Source: Asterias amurensis (lineage: Eukaryota; Echinodermata; Asteroidea; Forcipulatida; Asteriidae). Taken from it: a stretch of DNA of 64,000 bases. Shown piece after piece: positions 1-11,900 of the stretch. The DNA is taken from positions 22,711,202 to 22,775,201 of the forward strand of contig NC_092653.1 in NCBI RefSeq assembly GCF_032118995.1, given 5' to 3'. The translations under genes were made by a program, and so were the position numbers. Each line of letters opens with the position of its first letter. The stretch's first letter is position 1. Under the pieces are notes generated by a model that did no database searches, was not told where the DNA came from, and saw only the letters and a program-made list of their open reading frames with translations.

Positions 1-2545
1 GGATCGGCTGGCACCACCGGTGTGACCCTTCCAATTTTACAGAACGCAACCTCTTTAAGGGCGTTGCGAAATGGTCTATTTCTGACGGTGTAGATGAAGG
101 GATTCAGGCAGGAATTCATGACTCCCATGATGACGCCTAAATGGTAGTAGGGATGGGTGAAGTCAACATCGACGCCGAGCATGAAGCAAAAGAACATGGT
201 CTGGTTTGGACCCCAGCAGACGGCGTAGGTGATGACCACGAAGAGGAGAGTTCGCTGGAGCTCCTGGGACGCCTGGACCTGCCACAGTTTACGCCTGGCT
301 GCTACTGCATCTGTTTAAAAGATAGGTTAGAAGGAGATGTCATTTTTTTCAGAGTAAAACCTAGACCAAATTTCATGGAGCTGCTTAAAGCCGATTTTGT
401 GCTTACTGTGCGATTTCATAGCGATGGTTGCCGCAAGCGCACGAAAATGCATGCTAACCGTCAGGTACTTATTGCACGAAAATGAATGACGTCCCAACGC
501 AATTCCAGGACCCAATTTCATTGAGCTGCTTACAAAATAATTTGCTTAGCATGATATTTCTTTCTTGATAAAAACAGGATTACCAACCAAATTACCATTT
601 GAGGCATATTTCTTGTTACAGATATTCAGCTGTTGTTTGCTTATCCTGAAAATCACGTGGAAATTTGGTTGGTAATCCTGTTTTTATCAATGAGACAAAA
701 AATGACATGCTGAGCAAATTTTTGTGCTTAGCAGCTCTATAAAATTGGGCCACGATGAGCAGACATTGTGCCATACACCTTCATTCAAATGTTTGTATGG
801 GTGTTTAACGTCTCTTACGATATACGCAAAAGCTTGCCCGAATCAAGTGAAATAACAACTGTCTCTATAGTCTGGTGATGAATCCAACTTTAATTGGTAA
901 CTTGTGATCAAGCACGTCATTGTACCGGACAATATTCAAAACGAACACGCAAATGGCTTGTTCGGCGCTATGAAATTGGGCGCTAAAGCAGGGTTTGTCC
1001 TTAACTTTTTCAGTGACTGATCAACATGGCTCAATTTCATAGCTCTGCTAACCGCAAGCAAAGAATCGGTGCTTGCGAAAGCAGTGAGTTATGTGCTTAC
1101 GTCAAGCATATTTAACGGGTAAGCAGGGAGTTTTGGCTTGTAGGCATTCTACGCTTACACGCAGCTAGCGCACAAATTCGGCGCTTGTACGTCAGCAGAG
1201 AATGGTGATCGTAATCGCAGACGGCGGTAAGCAGAGACATGAAACTGGGCCAAGGATCAGTTAGTTTTCTATTCACTGGTCCACCAGCCTTTTCTAGTCC
1301 ATATTTCATATTGGGATGCTTTTCGACATTGAACTATCCAGCTGGACCACTTGGCGAGTGGTTCTCGTGTTTAAATGGCATTTTGGCCAGATGACATTGT
1401 TTATGGAGAATTTTGCGTATGTCTTCACCAAAGATACCAAAATGATAGTCTTACAACAACTAAAGGGAAGGTTTACGTTTGGAAATCACTCTCAAAATAT
1501 TGGCAAAGTAAATTTTTTGGTTAGAAGCCTGCAGATGCATTCAAAAGTTATAAAGCAATTTCATATTTCGAACTAATGTGGTATATTTAAAAGATATCAG
1601 TGTTTTAATGCCCCCAAACTTGAATCTAAAAAACGTTACTGCAGTAACGCTTCTCATATTGTTAATTCCTAATAGGGATTATTCCACCTGTGTGGATATA
1701 AGATTCGCAACAGAGTGACGATATTATCTCACTATTTTACTGCATACATGTACAATCATCTACATTAGAATTAAAACAATCAAGCGGTTCCAAAACCAAA
1801 AGTATAATTTCCCTTAACAATAGGGGCCTGTTCGAAAAAAAACCTTACCTGTATGCTGCTGGGTGATTTTCTCAACTTGTTTCTTCAAGGACGAGATCAT
1901 TTTCCACTGAACAGCAAACATGACTACCAGTGGTCCAACATAGTGCATGAGATACGGGTACACCCCCATGAAGACCTGCGACCCGAAGGTAGGCCAGCCG
2001 TGATACGTGCAACCAGTTTCTGGCACCAAAGAGAACACGGCGAAGAAATAGGAGAGCGAGCCAAATGCCTCTACCCATATGCAGAAGATGATAATGCCAA
2101 TCTTCTTTGAAGTGAAGTAGGACTTGTACTTGAGGGGGTAGACAATAGCTACGAAGCGCTCGAGGTTGACTAAAACAAGGCTCCCTTCCGAGGCATGCAT
2201 GCAAACCCATTGCATGTACTTGCTCACGTAGAACCGGCAGAGGAAATCGCCGAATGGACCGTGCATGGGTGGTGGGGTGGGAAAGAGGTTAACGGGTAGA
2301 GCCATTATGCAGACCATGATGTCCACCACGGAGAGGTGAACCAAGAGGTTGCTGGTTTTGTTGCGAAGCGCTCGGACTCGTGTCAGAACGATGCAGACCA
2401 TCACGTTACCGATAATCCCTACCGTGCAGATGAGCGCGTAGGCGGTACGGACCGGCACGCTGTGTTCGATACCACCAACGGACCATCCGGTGTTCGACGT
2501 TGCGTCAGGTTCAGTCACCGAAGTGGTATAGTTATTCTCATCCAT
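1..2545 (-). CDS. Class-A (rhodopsin-family) GPCR, 2 exons, 3' end outside window
   Basis: Seven-transmembrane receptor of the plasma membrane. Coding exons: 1849-2545 and 1-310, the second running off the left edge. The donor CAG/GTAAGG and the acceptor before 310 join in phase 1 and give Asp233. Visible landmarks: N-glycosylation site N5-Y-T; TM1 with G-N47; TM2 LSVVD75; TM3 Cys103, with Cys179 as its likely disulfide partner in loop 2; ERF (129-131) in place of DRY; TM6 CWGP; TM7 NPFIY. The start at 2545 leaves a normal ~33-residue extracellular tail before TM1. A minisatellite lies directly upstream. The intron (311-1848) is largely MITE sequence. The ligand is unknown. It resembles the peptide/orphan class-A receptors that are expanded in echinoderms, but I cannot assign a subfamily. 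Confidence 0.9.
330..1257. repeat. Cluster of inverted-repeat MITEs in GPCR intron
   Basis: Three partial or complete copies of a palindromic MITE whose ends read like GGGCCCAATTTCATAGAG and its complement. They lie at about 365-500, 509-753 and 965-1257. The middle copy also has an inner inverted repeat at 567-594 and 659-691. Other copies occur at 23464, 23944, 42678, 44614, 57246 and 57837. The stretch 756-950 matches 34345-34510, another dispersed repeat. Confidence 0.7.
1460..1817. repeat. MITE with AAGGGAAGGT-type ends
   Basis: The left end AAGGGAAGGTTTACGTTTGG is roughly complementary to the right end near 1790-1817 (CCAAAACC...TTCCCTTAA). The body shares the motif GTTACTGCAGTAACG with the copy at 3345-3665. 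It lies in the GPCR intron and ends 31 bp before the splice donor. Confidence 0.55.
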
Positions 2546-2564
2546 AGTTCGGACTTCAAAACCA

Positions 2565-2935
2565 TAAAAACCACGCTACTGCGAGCTGCAATGATGATAA
2601 AATTGGGCACAAGCTCAACACCACCTTCAAAATTAACCTATATAGAAACACGATACTGCGAGTTGCAACGATGACGAAAATGGGCACAAGATCAAAACCA
2701 CCGTTCAATTGAACCCGGAACCACACTACTGCGAGTTGCAATGATGATTTAAACAGGGCACAAGCTCAAATGAACCTGGAACCACGATAGTCCGAGTTGT
2801 AACGATGACGATATTAGGCACAAGTCTAACACCATATTTCAAATGAACCTGGAACCACGAGTCTGCGAGTTATAACGATGGCGAAATTGGGCACAACAAC
2901 CAATATCTGCGAGTACGATTGTCCGAGTTTGTCTG
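2565..2935. repeat. Minisatellite, ~60-78 bp unit, upstream of the GPCR
   Basis: About five degenerate copies of a unit containing CTGCGAGTTGCAATGATGA, then GGGCACAAG, then GAACCTGGAACCAC. It starts about 20 bp upstream of the GPCR start codon, so it sits in its 5' UTR or promoter. Confidence 0.8.
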
Positions 2936-3344
2936 GAGATGTAGTAGCTATTCTTCTCCTACATCAAATTTCCGAAAAAAAATCTTTTTATTTATAGGCA
3001 CAAAAATCCTGTTAGAATTACTTCCACTTGATAGAGCATGACCATTAGGGAAATGCTTGCAGCATAGTTCTTATCAAACAGTTTCCAACACGACTTTTAG
3101 TGGCAATGCATGTGCAGCGTTCTGTGAGCCGAACTTCATAGTATTATATAAAGAGGGATGTAACTACTATCTCTGACTGATGATGACATTACAGCTACAC
3201 TTATATGTTCAAAAATAGGTCAACTGTGTTTACGCTCTACAATGTCATGTTGCGATCAAATTGTGCGGATGGATATTATGCACTCATGTACAAGAAGAAA
3301 CAAGTACGCAGTCATACCAAACATGTGGTGTTTGGGGAACATTT

Positions 3345-3665
3345 CAAAGGTCTGTATAGTCCTACGTTTGGTACAGACTCTGAAAAGTAAAGGCAATATA
3401 AACTTACGTGGTACAAAGTACGGCAGCTTTGGATGGTATAATGCATTTTGAGAAACATTTCACTGAGAAAAATATATCAGTTTTTATCCCGAAAATGTTG
3501 CATATGAGGAGCGTTACCGCAGTAACGTTGACATTTTAATTGCTTCGGCGATATCTCAAAAACGCAACTTTTAAATGAAATTTTCACAGATTAATTTTAT
3601 TGAATACAATTACGTTTATATAGGATTAAAACAATAGAACGGTAAAAAAAGTATACTTTGCCTTC
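3345..3665. repeat. MITE copy related to 1460-1817
   Basis: Shares GTTACCGCAGTAACG and the right end AGTATACTTTGCCTT with the element in the GPCR intron. The two copies are clearly diverged. Confidence 0.5.
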
Positions 3666-3697
3666 AAATGCTATTCTTTGTCAAACTGGTAACCAGT

Positions 3698-3850
3698 GTT
3701 ACAGATCAGTCTACAGACCAGTAACAGATCAGTCTACAGACCAGTTACAGATCAGTCTACAGACCAGTTACAGATCAGTCTACAGACCAGTAACAGATCA
3801 GTCTACAGACCAGTTACAGATCAGTCTACAGACCAGTTACAGATCAGTAT
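3698..3850. repeat. 23-bp minisatellite, ~6.6 copies
   Basis: Near-identical 23-bp units beginning GTTACAGATCAGTCTACAGA, with only T/A differences at one site. Because 23 is not a multiple of 3, an open frame across it gives a 23-residue period in which each DNA unit is read in a different frame. High copy identity suggests recent expansion. Confidence 0.95.
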
Positions 3851-5204
3851 ATAGCATAATCATGCTGAACCATTTGCAGTTTGTTAATCTGGGTTGTGTC
3901 AGGCAAGCTAACAAATTTTGTTACAACAATTTAACAAGCTTGTCACAAAGGCATTAATGGTTTTTTCCTGTAAAATCACGAGTTGAGTATTTACGGATAT
4001 GCAGATATTCAAGAGATTATATAAAATGTATTATTAAAAAAATTAATAATAGTATAGCAGTTATACAAAAAATGTGGTGCTTGGCGTAGGCAATGAAGGA
4101 ACAAACATTTATAAAAAAAAAACTGTGTGCGGGTTTTATACTACAAGAGGCGGCGCTATGGGGAATAGCGAGAATCGTGCACAGGACCTTGAAAACCTAA
4201 CGGTTGCCGGATGACGTAGTTACATGCAAGGGGAAATGTGATCTAATGATCCAAGCGCGTCCAGTTCAAAATCCCAACTTCATATTTCAGTCCCTGTCCA
4301 TTTGTTTAATTGACATTTTGATTTTGTTATTTTCCATTCAATGCCACTATATATGCACTGCGTGAATAAATTGAATGGTTTTGGCATTTAACTATTGCTT
4401 TAAGTGTATCAGTAGGACCTATTGTCATGGCATCCGCATATTGGATTGGTCGAGTGAGAAGGGGGCAGAAGAAGGGGACAGAAGAAGGGGACACACTACT
4501 TAAATCTTCCTATAATCACTCCATTCCTGGCATGGTTTTACAATTCAAAGTTGTGCGTTGCTGTTTTGTTTTTTTGTTTTTGTTTAATGCAAGTTTGCCA
4601 CAAACAAGGCTAAAAGCCACTCTAGGTAAGGGGCTACAATAAAAAATTAGTTTAACATGAAAATAACTCTGGAGCTGAAGGCAGGAATTGATATTCCTCT
4701 TAAAACAGTCCAGATTGTAGGATGGGGAAACGTCCACTAGGCAAGGAGTTCCAAAGAGAGGCAGTATGTGGAATAAAGCTGTTGAAATGACTTTTTATTC
4801 TACATCTCAACCAATCGATTAGCCTTGCTTGGTTCAACGTCAGGCCATTAGCTTTCTGCTGTTGCATTTTGAACAAAATTTCCTCAATTAAATTCCTCGA
4901 CTCTACGCTCTAACATGTGTCATTTATAACCCTGAACTACATCATGGATCACCATCGCAATGTGAAGAGCAGAAAAATAACAGATTAACCTTGAAGGGTG
5001 CTTTCTCATTTAACACACACGTTTTCCGGCATCGATCTCCGCTTTACCAATAGCACGGGCAACCTTCGATATATCCCAGGTAGTTGAAATCACACATCAA
5101 CACTAAATCCATTGACTGCCACTAAGGCGAGTCTATCGCACAGCACAAGCCTATTCCTACTTGTGTATAAATTTATTTTTATTTTGTTTATATTTTTTTT
5201 AAAA

Positions 5205-5603
5205 GATACACCAAGTGAGAAGGCTGGTCTTTGACATTTACCAATAGTGTCCAAAGCTTTTAAGGCACTGGACACTTTTGGTAATCGTCAACAGTATTCT
5301 CACTAGGTGTATCCTAACATACGCATAGTATAAAAAACCTGTGAAAATTCGTGGTCACATAAGTTTCAATAATGAAAGAGAAACCGCCCTTATTGCAAGT
5401 TGCGTGCTTTCAGATGCATGATAAATGGTTTCAGGCATGACGTTTTTAAATATTTGAGTCAGGAAAGACTTTTTAATGAAGAAAAAAAACCTACGTCACT
5501 TCAGAGGGAGCCGTTTCTCACAATGTGTTATACTATCGTTACCAAGTCAGTTTGTATGTAAACTTGTTTTGAGTAATTACAAATACATGTAGTACCCAGT
5601 GCC
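5205..5603. repeat. Two abutting TTAA-type MITE copies
   Basis: 5205-5262 is the right end of one copy (ACACCAAGTGAGAAGGCTGG... ACCAATAGTGTCC). 5262-5603 is a second, diverged copy in the opposite direction, starting AAGGCACTGGACAC and ending near CCCAGTGCC. Confidence 0.7.
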
Positions 5604-6309
5604 TGTCTTCGATGACAATATTACTAAGCGTCGACCTTATGAGTTTCCCGCAAGAAAAACGTCTGTTCGACATGTTAACATTTCTTTTTCATAATATGTA
5701 CACTTGATGTATTAATTTATTCTGAACATCACCTTGATTTTACCTTTTGTTTATTTCCCGGGGCATAAACTGTTATCAAGTTTTTTATAAATCATGACAA
5801 AAGACATACAGGGAGGGTTGTCAAGTGAATGTTTGTATGGCTGTTCAAATTGCTTTTTCCTTCTACGTTTTCTTGACTTTGCCTTCCATTTCATTTCCCG
5901 AACAAACAACAAATATCAAAATTGCTTTCTAGGGCAGAAATTCCAAAACTGTAACCAAGTTTTTAGATTTAATGAAATCACGACAAAATAAATGTTTGTA
6001 TGACCGTTAAAATTGCTTTTTCCTTCTACGTTTTTATTTTTGGAACAGAGCCATAAAATGAAACCAACAAGGTTGACCTGTTTTTGATTTCAATTAAAAG
6101 CATTCGTGCTTTCTTTTACTGGAAGAAATATGAAGATCGGTTTTGAGAAGAGGAAAGATTTGGTACAAACTGCAATCAATACAAAAGAAAAACACGATTG
6201 TTTTACGAATATGTACAAATGTTATTTTTATGATTTACAAACGCAGAAGACTATTGTTTTTAATTCTGTATATTTATAATCATCTTAATTGAAACTTTAT
6301 TTCAATAAA

Positions 6310-6600
6310 TTTTTAATAATAATTACCAGTTCTTAAGGCATTTCACAATCATCTATGCGCTTTACATTAGTGCCCTGGTCATTGGGCCAGTAACATCCCT
6401 TTAATCTTTCTCAGCTCCCTGGGGAGTATACAGCCCCGAGCTGACGTGGGCGTCCGAAGGCTTTTTCGTTCACAATATCAACCCCTACCCTCGCAGGTCT
6501 CCATTTATACCCCTTGGTGAAGAGAAGCAATTATAGTAAAGTATCTTGCTCACACAAGTGTATCGAGCGGGATTCGAACCCACACTCTGGTGACTTAACC
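6310..6600 (-). repeat. tRNA-derived SINE, minus strand
   Basis: Read on the minus strand it has a B-box-like GGGTTCGAATCCCGC near 6570, a body shared with 41780-42078 (AATTGCTTCTCT and CTCCCCAGGGAGCTGAGA), and ends in an ATTATTATT tail. No intact tRNA fold remains. Confidence 0.75.
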
Positions 6601-6682
6601 AACAGAACTTGAATTTATAACATGATCAGCAATGAGATACTTTACAACGCTAGGTGGCAGCAGACATGGCAAGTTAATTTCC

Positions 6683-6836
6683 ATAGACCTTATCGCAAAT
6701 ACCAATGCGCAAGCGCAGACTGTTGAATGAGGTGCATTGTGGGATAGATATGAATCAAATTTTGCTACCAGCAAGACCACAATGCACCTAATTCCAAGCT
6801 TTACGCGCGCGCCCCAGTATTTGCGAAAAGGTCTAT
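6683..6836. repeat. Small MITE, ends ATAGACCTTATCGCAAATA
   Basis: A ~154-bp element with ~19-bp terminal inverted repeats. A nearly identical copy lies at 27303-27458, where it interrupts another MITE. The stretch directly before it (GGTGGCAGCAGAC) resembles part of the element at 36498. Confidence 0.85.
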
Positions 6837-8566
6837 TGTTCAGGTAGTTCTGACCACGTGCACATTTGCCATAGCAATTCATGTACCTGATAAATATTCC
6901 AGTTGTCTATTTATGCGTTTAAATACTAACTACATGTATGCCATCCTACAATTGCAATCACAAGGAGAATGTATCTACTTAGTACAAACATTTACATATT
7001 TATAAGTCTGGGCACAGTTGTGTAACCATGCACAACGTGTACACTTGAATGGTTTCAAATGGTTGAAATTGAATGGTTTCAAACGGTTGAACAACTTACT
7101 TAAACACTGTACAAACAGTAGAAGGGTTACCTTTTCAGTCACAAACCAGCAGGACAAAATACTCCATGCACAACTCTATGGTTACATTTAAACATTGTAC
7201 TTACATTTACAGACATGTCACATACATGTCACATGGTCAACTTGAAATGGTATAGGTTTAATTGTGTGGCTTCGAACATTATTCTTATAATTACCAAATT
7301 AACACTAACCATTACTTTTAGGTGCTTTTAGACTTAATAGTATTAAAGAGTGTTATATCTTGGGCGTTTCTGAAACATCCTTTACTCCTATGGAGTAAGC
7401 AGCCCAAGTCAAATACTCCTAACCAGAAAACGGTTTTAAAAACCTGGATGGATGGACTGGATTTACAAAGGATTGACTAATATGATGTGAATTAATTTAC
7501 TTCACACAAAAATAACATCTGTGACGACAAAAGGTACGACAATCTAGAAGACGGTGCATTCTGGCTGACTCATAGTTATGTTTTTGGAGGATGTAGTTAA
7601 TTCGTTAAATTTTTTGGCGGTGGTCTAGATGATAATTAACGTTGATGTAGAAAACTTGTTTGATGAACTGGTCAGAAAAGGTGATTTGTGGTTGGAGAGG
7701 CATGCTGGGAAACAAGTTTAAATAAAAGGCTTTAATAGTAAGAGGCAAGACGAGGTTTGGGGTGGTTGATGGAAAAAAAAAATGAAAATGATGGAGGGTA
7801 TTTGAATATTAATACAAATTGTGTTACGGTAGAAAAAAAAGTAATTAACGAGTTAGAATAAGAACAGCATATTGGGATTTTTGAGATATTATGCGCTAGC
7901 AGTGAAAAAATCCTTAACAAACTGTTTTATTATTTAGAAAAAAATTAAAAATAAAAGAAAGCATGACTCCTCAGGTGCAGTATGCTAAGAGGTGTGGCAG
8001 GTAAGCAGCATGAGTCAAATACTCCTTTGGAGTTTGCAGCACCGGCTAAAAATGGGCTCATATGTTGCTGATTATTCACGATGAGAAGTAATGAGTCTTG
8101 CCCAAGGACACAAAAGTCTTACTGGGAGCTGAACACATGCCAATGCATTACAGGATTGCTCCATTAATGAAGTAGGCCTAACATCCTTTTCGTCTAGCAA
8201 CTCACACCGGTTATCTCCATGTAATTCCTTTCCTTAACACTGGACTTGATTGGATTGGCTGCTGACTGCCCCAGGCAGATTAACTGCTCTCTCATTAAGT
8301 TTAACGACCAAAGTAATTCAATGTAAACATACTCACTCATGGAAAAGAATATATACTTTACGAGTTTTTGAGGCAAAACTAACACATTCTTCTTGAGGAG
8401 CTTTCATGTAAAGGACTCAGCTTTCAGAGTCCACAACACTGCGTTATACTGCTCACATAACACAGTTACTGTTGCTAGTTGACTGTTGTCTTAACTGATA
8501 GCTTGTATTTAAATGTCAATGTAGAATTTGTTTATAAAACATCTTATAATTTTGAAGCACCTTGTA

Positions 8567-8830
8567 GACAGTAGATGCTATGCCGATCAAATGAAAAAAA
8601 AATTGTTTTATTGTAGACTGTAGACACTGGGCCGATCAAATGACACATTGTTCAATGTTCGTGCAGACTGCAAACGCGCGCCCACCAATGAAATGACACA
8701 ATGTGTAATTTACTGTAGAATGTAGACGCTGGGCCGATCAAATGACACAATATAACAGTTGATTGTAGACGCTCGACCAATCAAATGACACAATATAATT
8801 GTAGACTGGTGCCCAAACAACACAATATAT
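8567..8830. repeat. Minisatellite, ~60-bp unit, downstream of the SKA2-like gene
   Basis: About five degenerate copies around CTGGGCCGATCAAATGACAC, many followed by AATATAATTGTAGAC. On the minus strand one unit supplies AATAAA (607-612 of the 8 kb stretch), a possible poly(A) signal for the SKA2-like gene, about 300 bp past its stop. Confidence 0.8.
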
Positions 8831-8916
8831 GTCCTGAAGACACATACATGGCCTCATCAATCAAGTAATGATGAAAGTAATTGGTGAAAAGATCCTTGGC
8901 AAAGTGGCAAACTTAC

Positions 8917-11900
8917 TCAGAGTAACTTCACGGCTCCGCTCTTTGCGATGTGTACAATCTTGAGTGCTCTCATCACCTTCGGAGGAAAGGAAAAAGTCGT
9001 TTTAGAGAATTGGAGACAGTGCTTTCGTTATATATAAGAACTAGAGTGCGCACGGGTGATGCTCCGTGCACAAACGTGACGGGACCGCAAGGAGACACGT
9101 GCGCGCCATTCTGTACACGCGTTGAATATGAAACACACGTTGGAGTTTGTGTTTATTAAACGCTACGCGATGCTGTTTTGTTCAACTTACAAAACGGCCG
9201 CACAAACACACACATGTGGGATGCCAGTTTTGTCAACTTAGAAAACGGCCGCCTGCGTGCATGCCGGGGCGCGTATATAGGCCAGTGCGCCCTCTATTTC
9301 TTATACAGTATATAACTCTATGGCTTTCGCCAACCTGCACCTGCCCTATGGAATAAGCTCTTCAGGAACGTCCACATAACTAGGTCACTTGCTGACATGT
9401 GGCTGGATTCCCTACGTGACGTTGTCACTACTTAATACATCCATGAGCGATTTCAGAGAACAATTGTTATGGGACAGGGTCTGCTAAAGGAATGACAAAA
9501 ATGTGTTCCTTCTGTTGTCAAATTCACTCATGATTATATATCATGTATTAAACACATGTGACGTCACGTAGGGAATCCAGCCATATGTCAGCAAGTGGCC
9601 TATTTATGTACCGTTCCTGAAGACTAATTATTTTTAAAGAAAATGAATCATTTACAAAATACATATGGAATGTACAAAATTATTGTATAAGGATTACAAG
9701 GTTTAACTTAAAAGCATCTTAACAGAGAAAGACTAAGAAAAGGGCATTAACTTTGCTTTCTCTTAGAGGGAAGGTACACGTTTGGTAATTACTCAAAACA
9801 AATATAGCTTAAAAACCGACTTGGTAACTAGCATTGGAGAGCTGATGATAGTATAAAACATTGTGGGAAACGACTCCCTCTGAAGTAACTTAGTTTTTGA
9901 GAAAGATTTAATTTCTCACTAAAATAATAAGACATCTAGCTAGAAGTCTTTTATTCTTATCTGAAAGCACACAAAAACGTCCAACAAGGGCGTTTTTTCT
10001 TTCATCATTTTCTCGCAACTTCGAAGACCAATTGAGCCCAAATTTGATTTTATGGTTATAATTGGATTATACACCAAGTGAGAAGACTGGTCTTTGACAA
10101 TTACCAAACGTGTACCTTTCTTTTAAAGACAGTGGTCCGGTGAGTATAAGAACCATAAAGAACAGTTTCTCACCTTTAGCTTTGCTTCTCCTGTTGCCCC
10201 TGTGATTCTCAAACCCTTCTTGGTCATTTCTTGGATTGTAAGAGGTTCTTTGTTTCTCTGGGTTTTGAAATGCTCAAACAGACTTCTGTAAACCTGGAAA
10301 CACAAGCACAATGTCAAGTTTTATCAAATCTAAAACTATTTTCAGACTTCTTCAGGCAAATTGAAGAAAATTACTTGTTATTGCCATAAACTAGCAGCCT
10401 TGAACTTTATTCTGAATACTCACTGTATTTACATCCGTTAGTTTAACTCTTCCTTTCACGAGTGGAGATACTGACTCAAATTCATCCTCTGAAATTTCTG
10501 TAAAACCAGAATTTCTAGCTCTCTTTTCTGCGAAAAGGTAAGAAAAATAAACTTAAAAACATTTTGAAAACAATACATTTCATGTACTTAAATAAAAGTT
10601 ACATGCACATAGTTTCATTTGTGATTTACAAAGAAAAATTTACACAATGGGGTATTACCGTAATACCGTTACTAGTCAATTGAAAAACAACAGACCATCG
10701 GGCTTGTAAGGTCATGATTTTTAATTGCCCAATGCTTTTAGTAGTGGCTTTGAGCCTGAGGTCCAGTGTTAAAGGCAGTGGACACTATTGGTAATTACTA
10801 AAAATAATTATTATCATAAAACCTTACTTGGTAACGAATAATGGGGAGAGGTTGATAGTATAAACATTGTGAGAAACAGCTCCCTCGGAAGTAACGTATT
10901 TTACGAGAAGGAAGTAATTTTCCACAAATTTGACTTTGAGACCTCAGATTTAGAATTTGAGGTTAGAATTCGAAACAGAGCATTTTAAAGCACCCAACTT
11001 CGTGTGACAAGGGTGTTTTTTCTTTCATTATTATCTTGCAACTTCAACGACCGATTGAGCTCAAATTTTCACAGGTTTGTTATTTTATGCACATGTTGAC
11101 ATGGTTGAGATACACCAAGTGAGAAGACTGGTCTTTGACAATTACCAATAGTGTCCGGTGTCTTTAAGTTTGAGCCCTGGATTTGGGTTTTAAAAATCAT
11201 TAGACTTGAGTTTCCCTTACCAGCTTGGGTTATGTGGGTTGGTTCTTGGACGGTGCAGTGAGAGGTTCTTTGTTCTCTTCCAGAAGATTCCTTCAAAGAA
11301 AAAAAAGAAGGGAAAAAAAAAGGGAGATAAAGTTATTTTATTGATTCGATAACTACCAATCCTGTAATTTTGCCTTTCCCTCAGTGCATTACACCACCAG
11401 TTAGAAACTGGACTATTAAGAACTTGTTTTAAATATCTCTGTGTGTGAATTTAGTAAAAAACCCATTGTCCTTGACTTCTTAGAAAATTACTGGAAGTTT
11501 GAGTGGCCAGGGCAAGGTTGTTTACCCACTGGAGTTTTTGCAACATAGACTGGTCCACTGTCTCCAGCTGGAATTCTGCATTTCATACACAAACAAGCCT
11601 TAAGCAGTCATGTGGTAATACTATTGTATTACACATCAAAGTCTTATATAGCGCCAAATCTACCAAACAAGGTACTCAAGGCGCTGAGTATATATACAAA
11701 CTTTCAGAAAGATAGGTTATTGCAGTGATGAATTCTGAGACCCAATTATTTAGCACCTTATAAGGGTTTACAAGGTTCTACGGCGCATACAGCAGCCACA
11801 GCCAGGAACACCGGGACGAACCCCTTCTCTTTTCGATAAGTGCACTGGGTTCTTTTACATGCGTTACACAACACATGGGACCAACTGCTTTACGTCCCAT

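Larger units (their letters stand above)
2936..8540. other. Intergenic stretch, GPCR to SKA2-like gene
   Basis: I see no convincing gene here. It holds a MITE (about 3345-3665), the 23-bp minisatellite, abutting ends of TTAA-type MITEs (5205-5603), a minus-strand SINE (6310-6600), a small MITE (6683-6836), and a fragment at 8183-8300 matching the inverted-repeat element at 33704. The rest is AT-rich DNA without recognisable features. Confidence 0.6.

Noticed and set aside
1872-2210. A 112-codon minus-strand frame
   Set aside because: It overlaps the GPCR exon in another phase. The receptor frame has all class-A hallmarks.
3658-3957. A 99-residue repeat protein
   Set aside because: The frame is open only because of the 23-bp minisatellite. 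No splice signals, start context or family match.
7732-7920. A hydrophobic short minus-strand frame
   Set aside because: AT-rich DNA gives Phe/Ile/Leu-rich chance frames. No other support.
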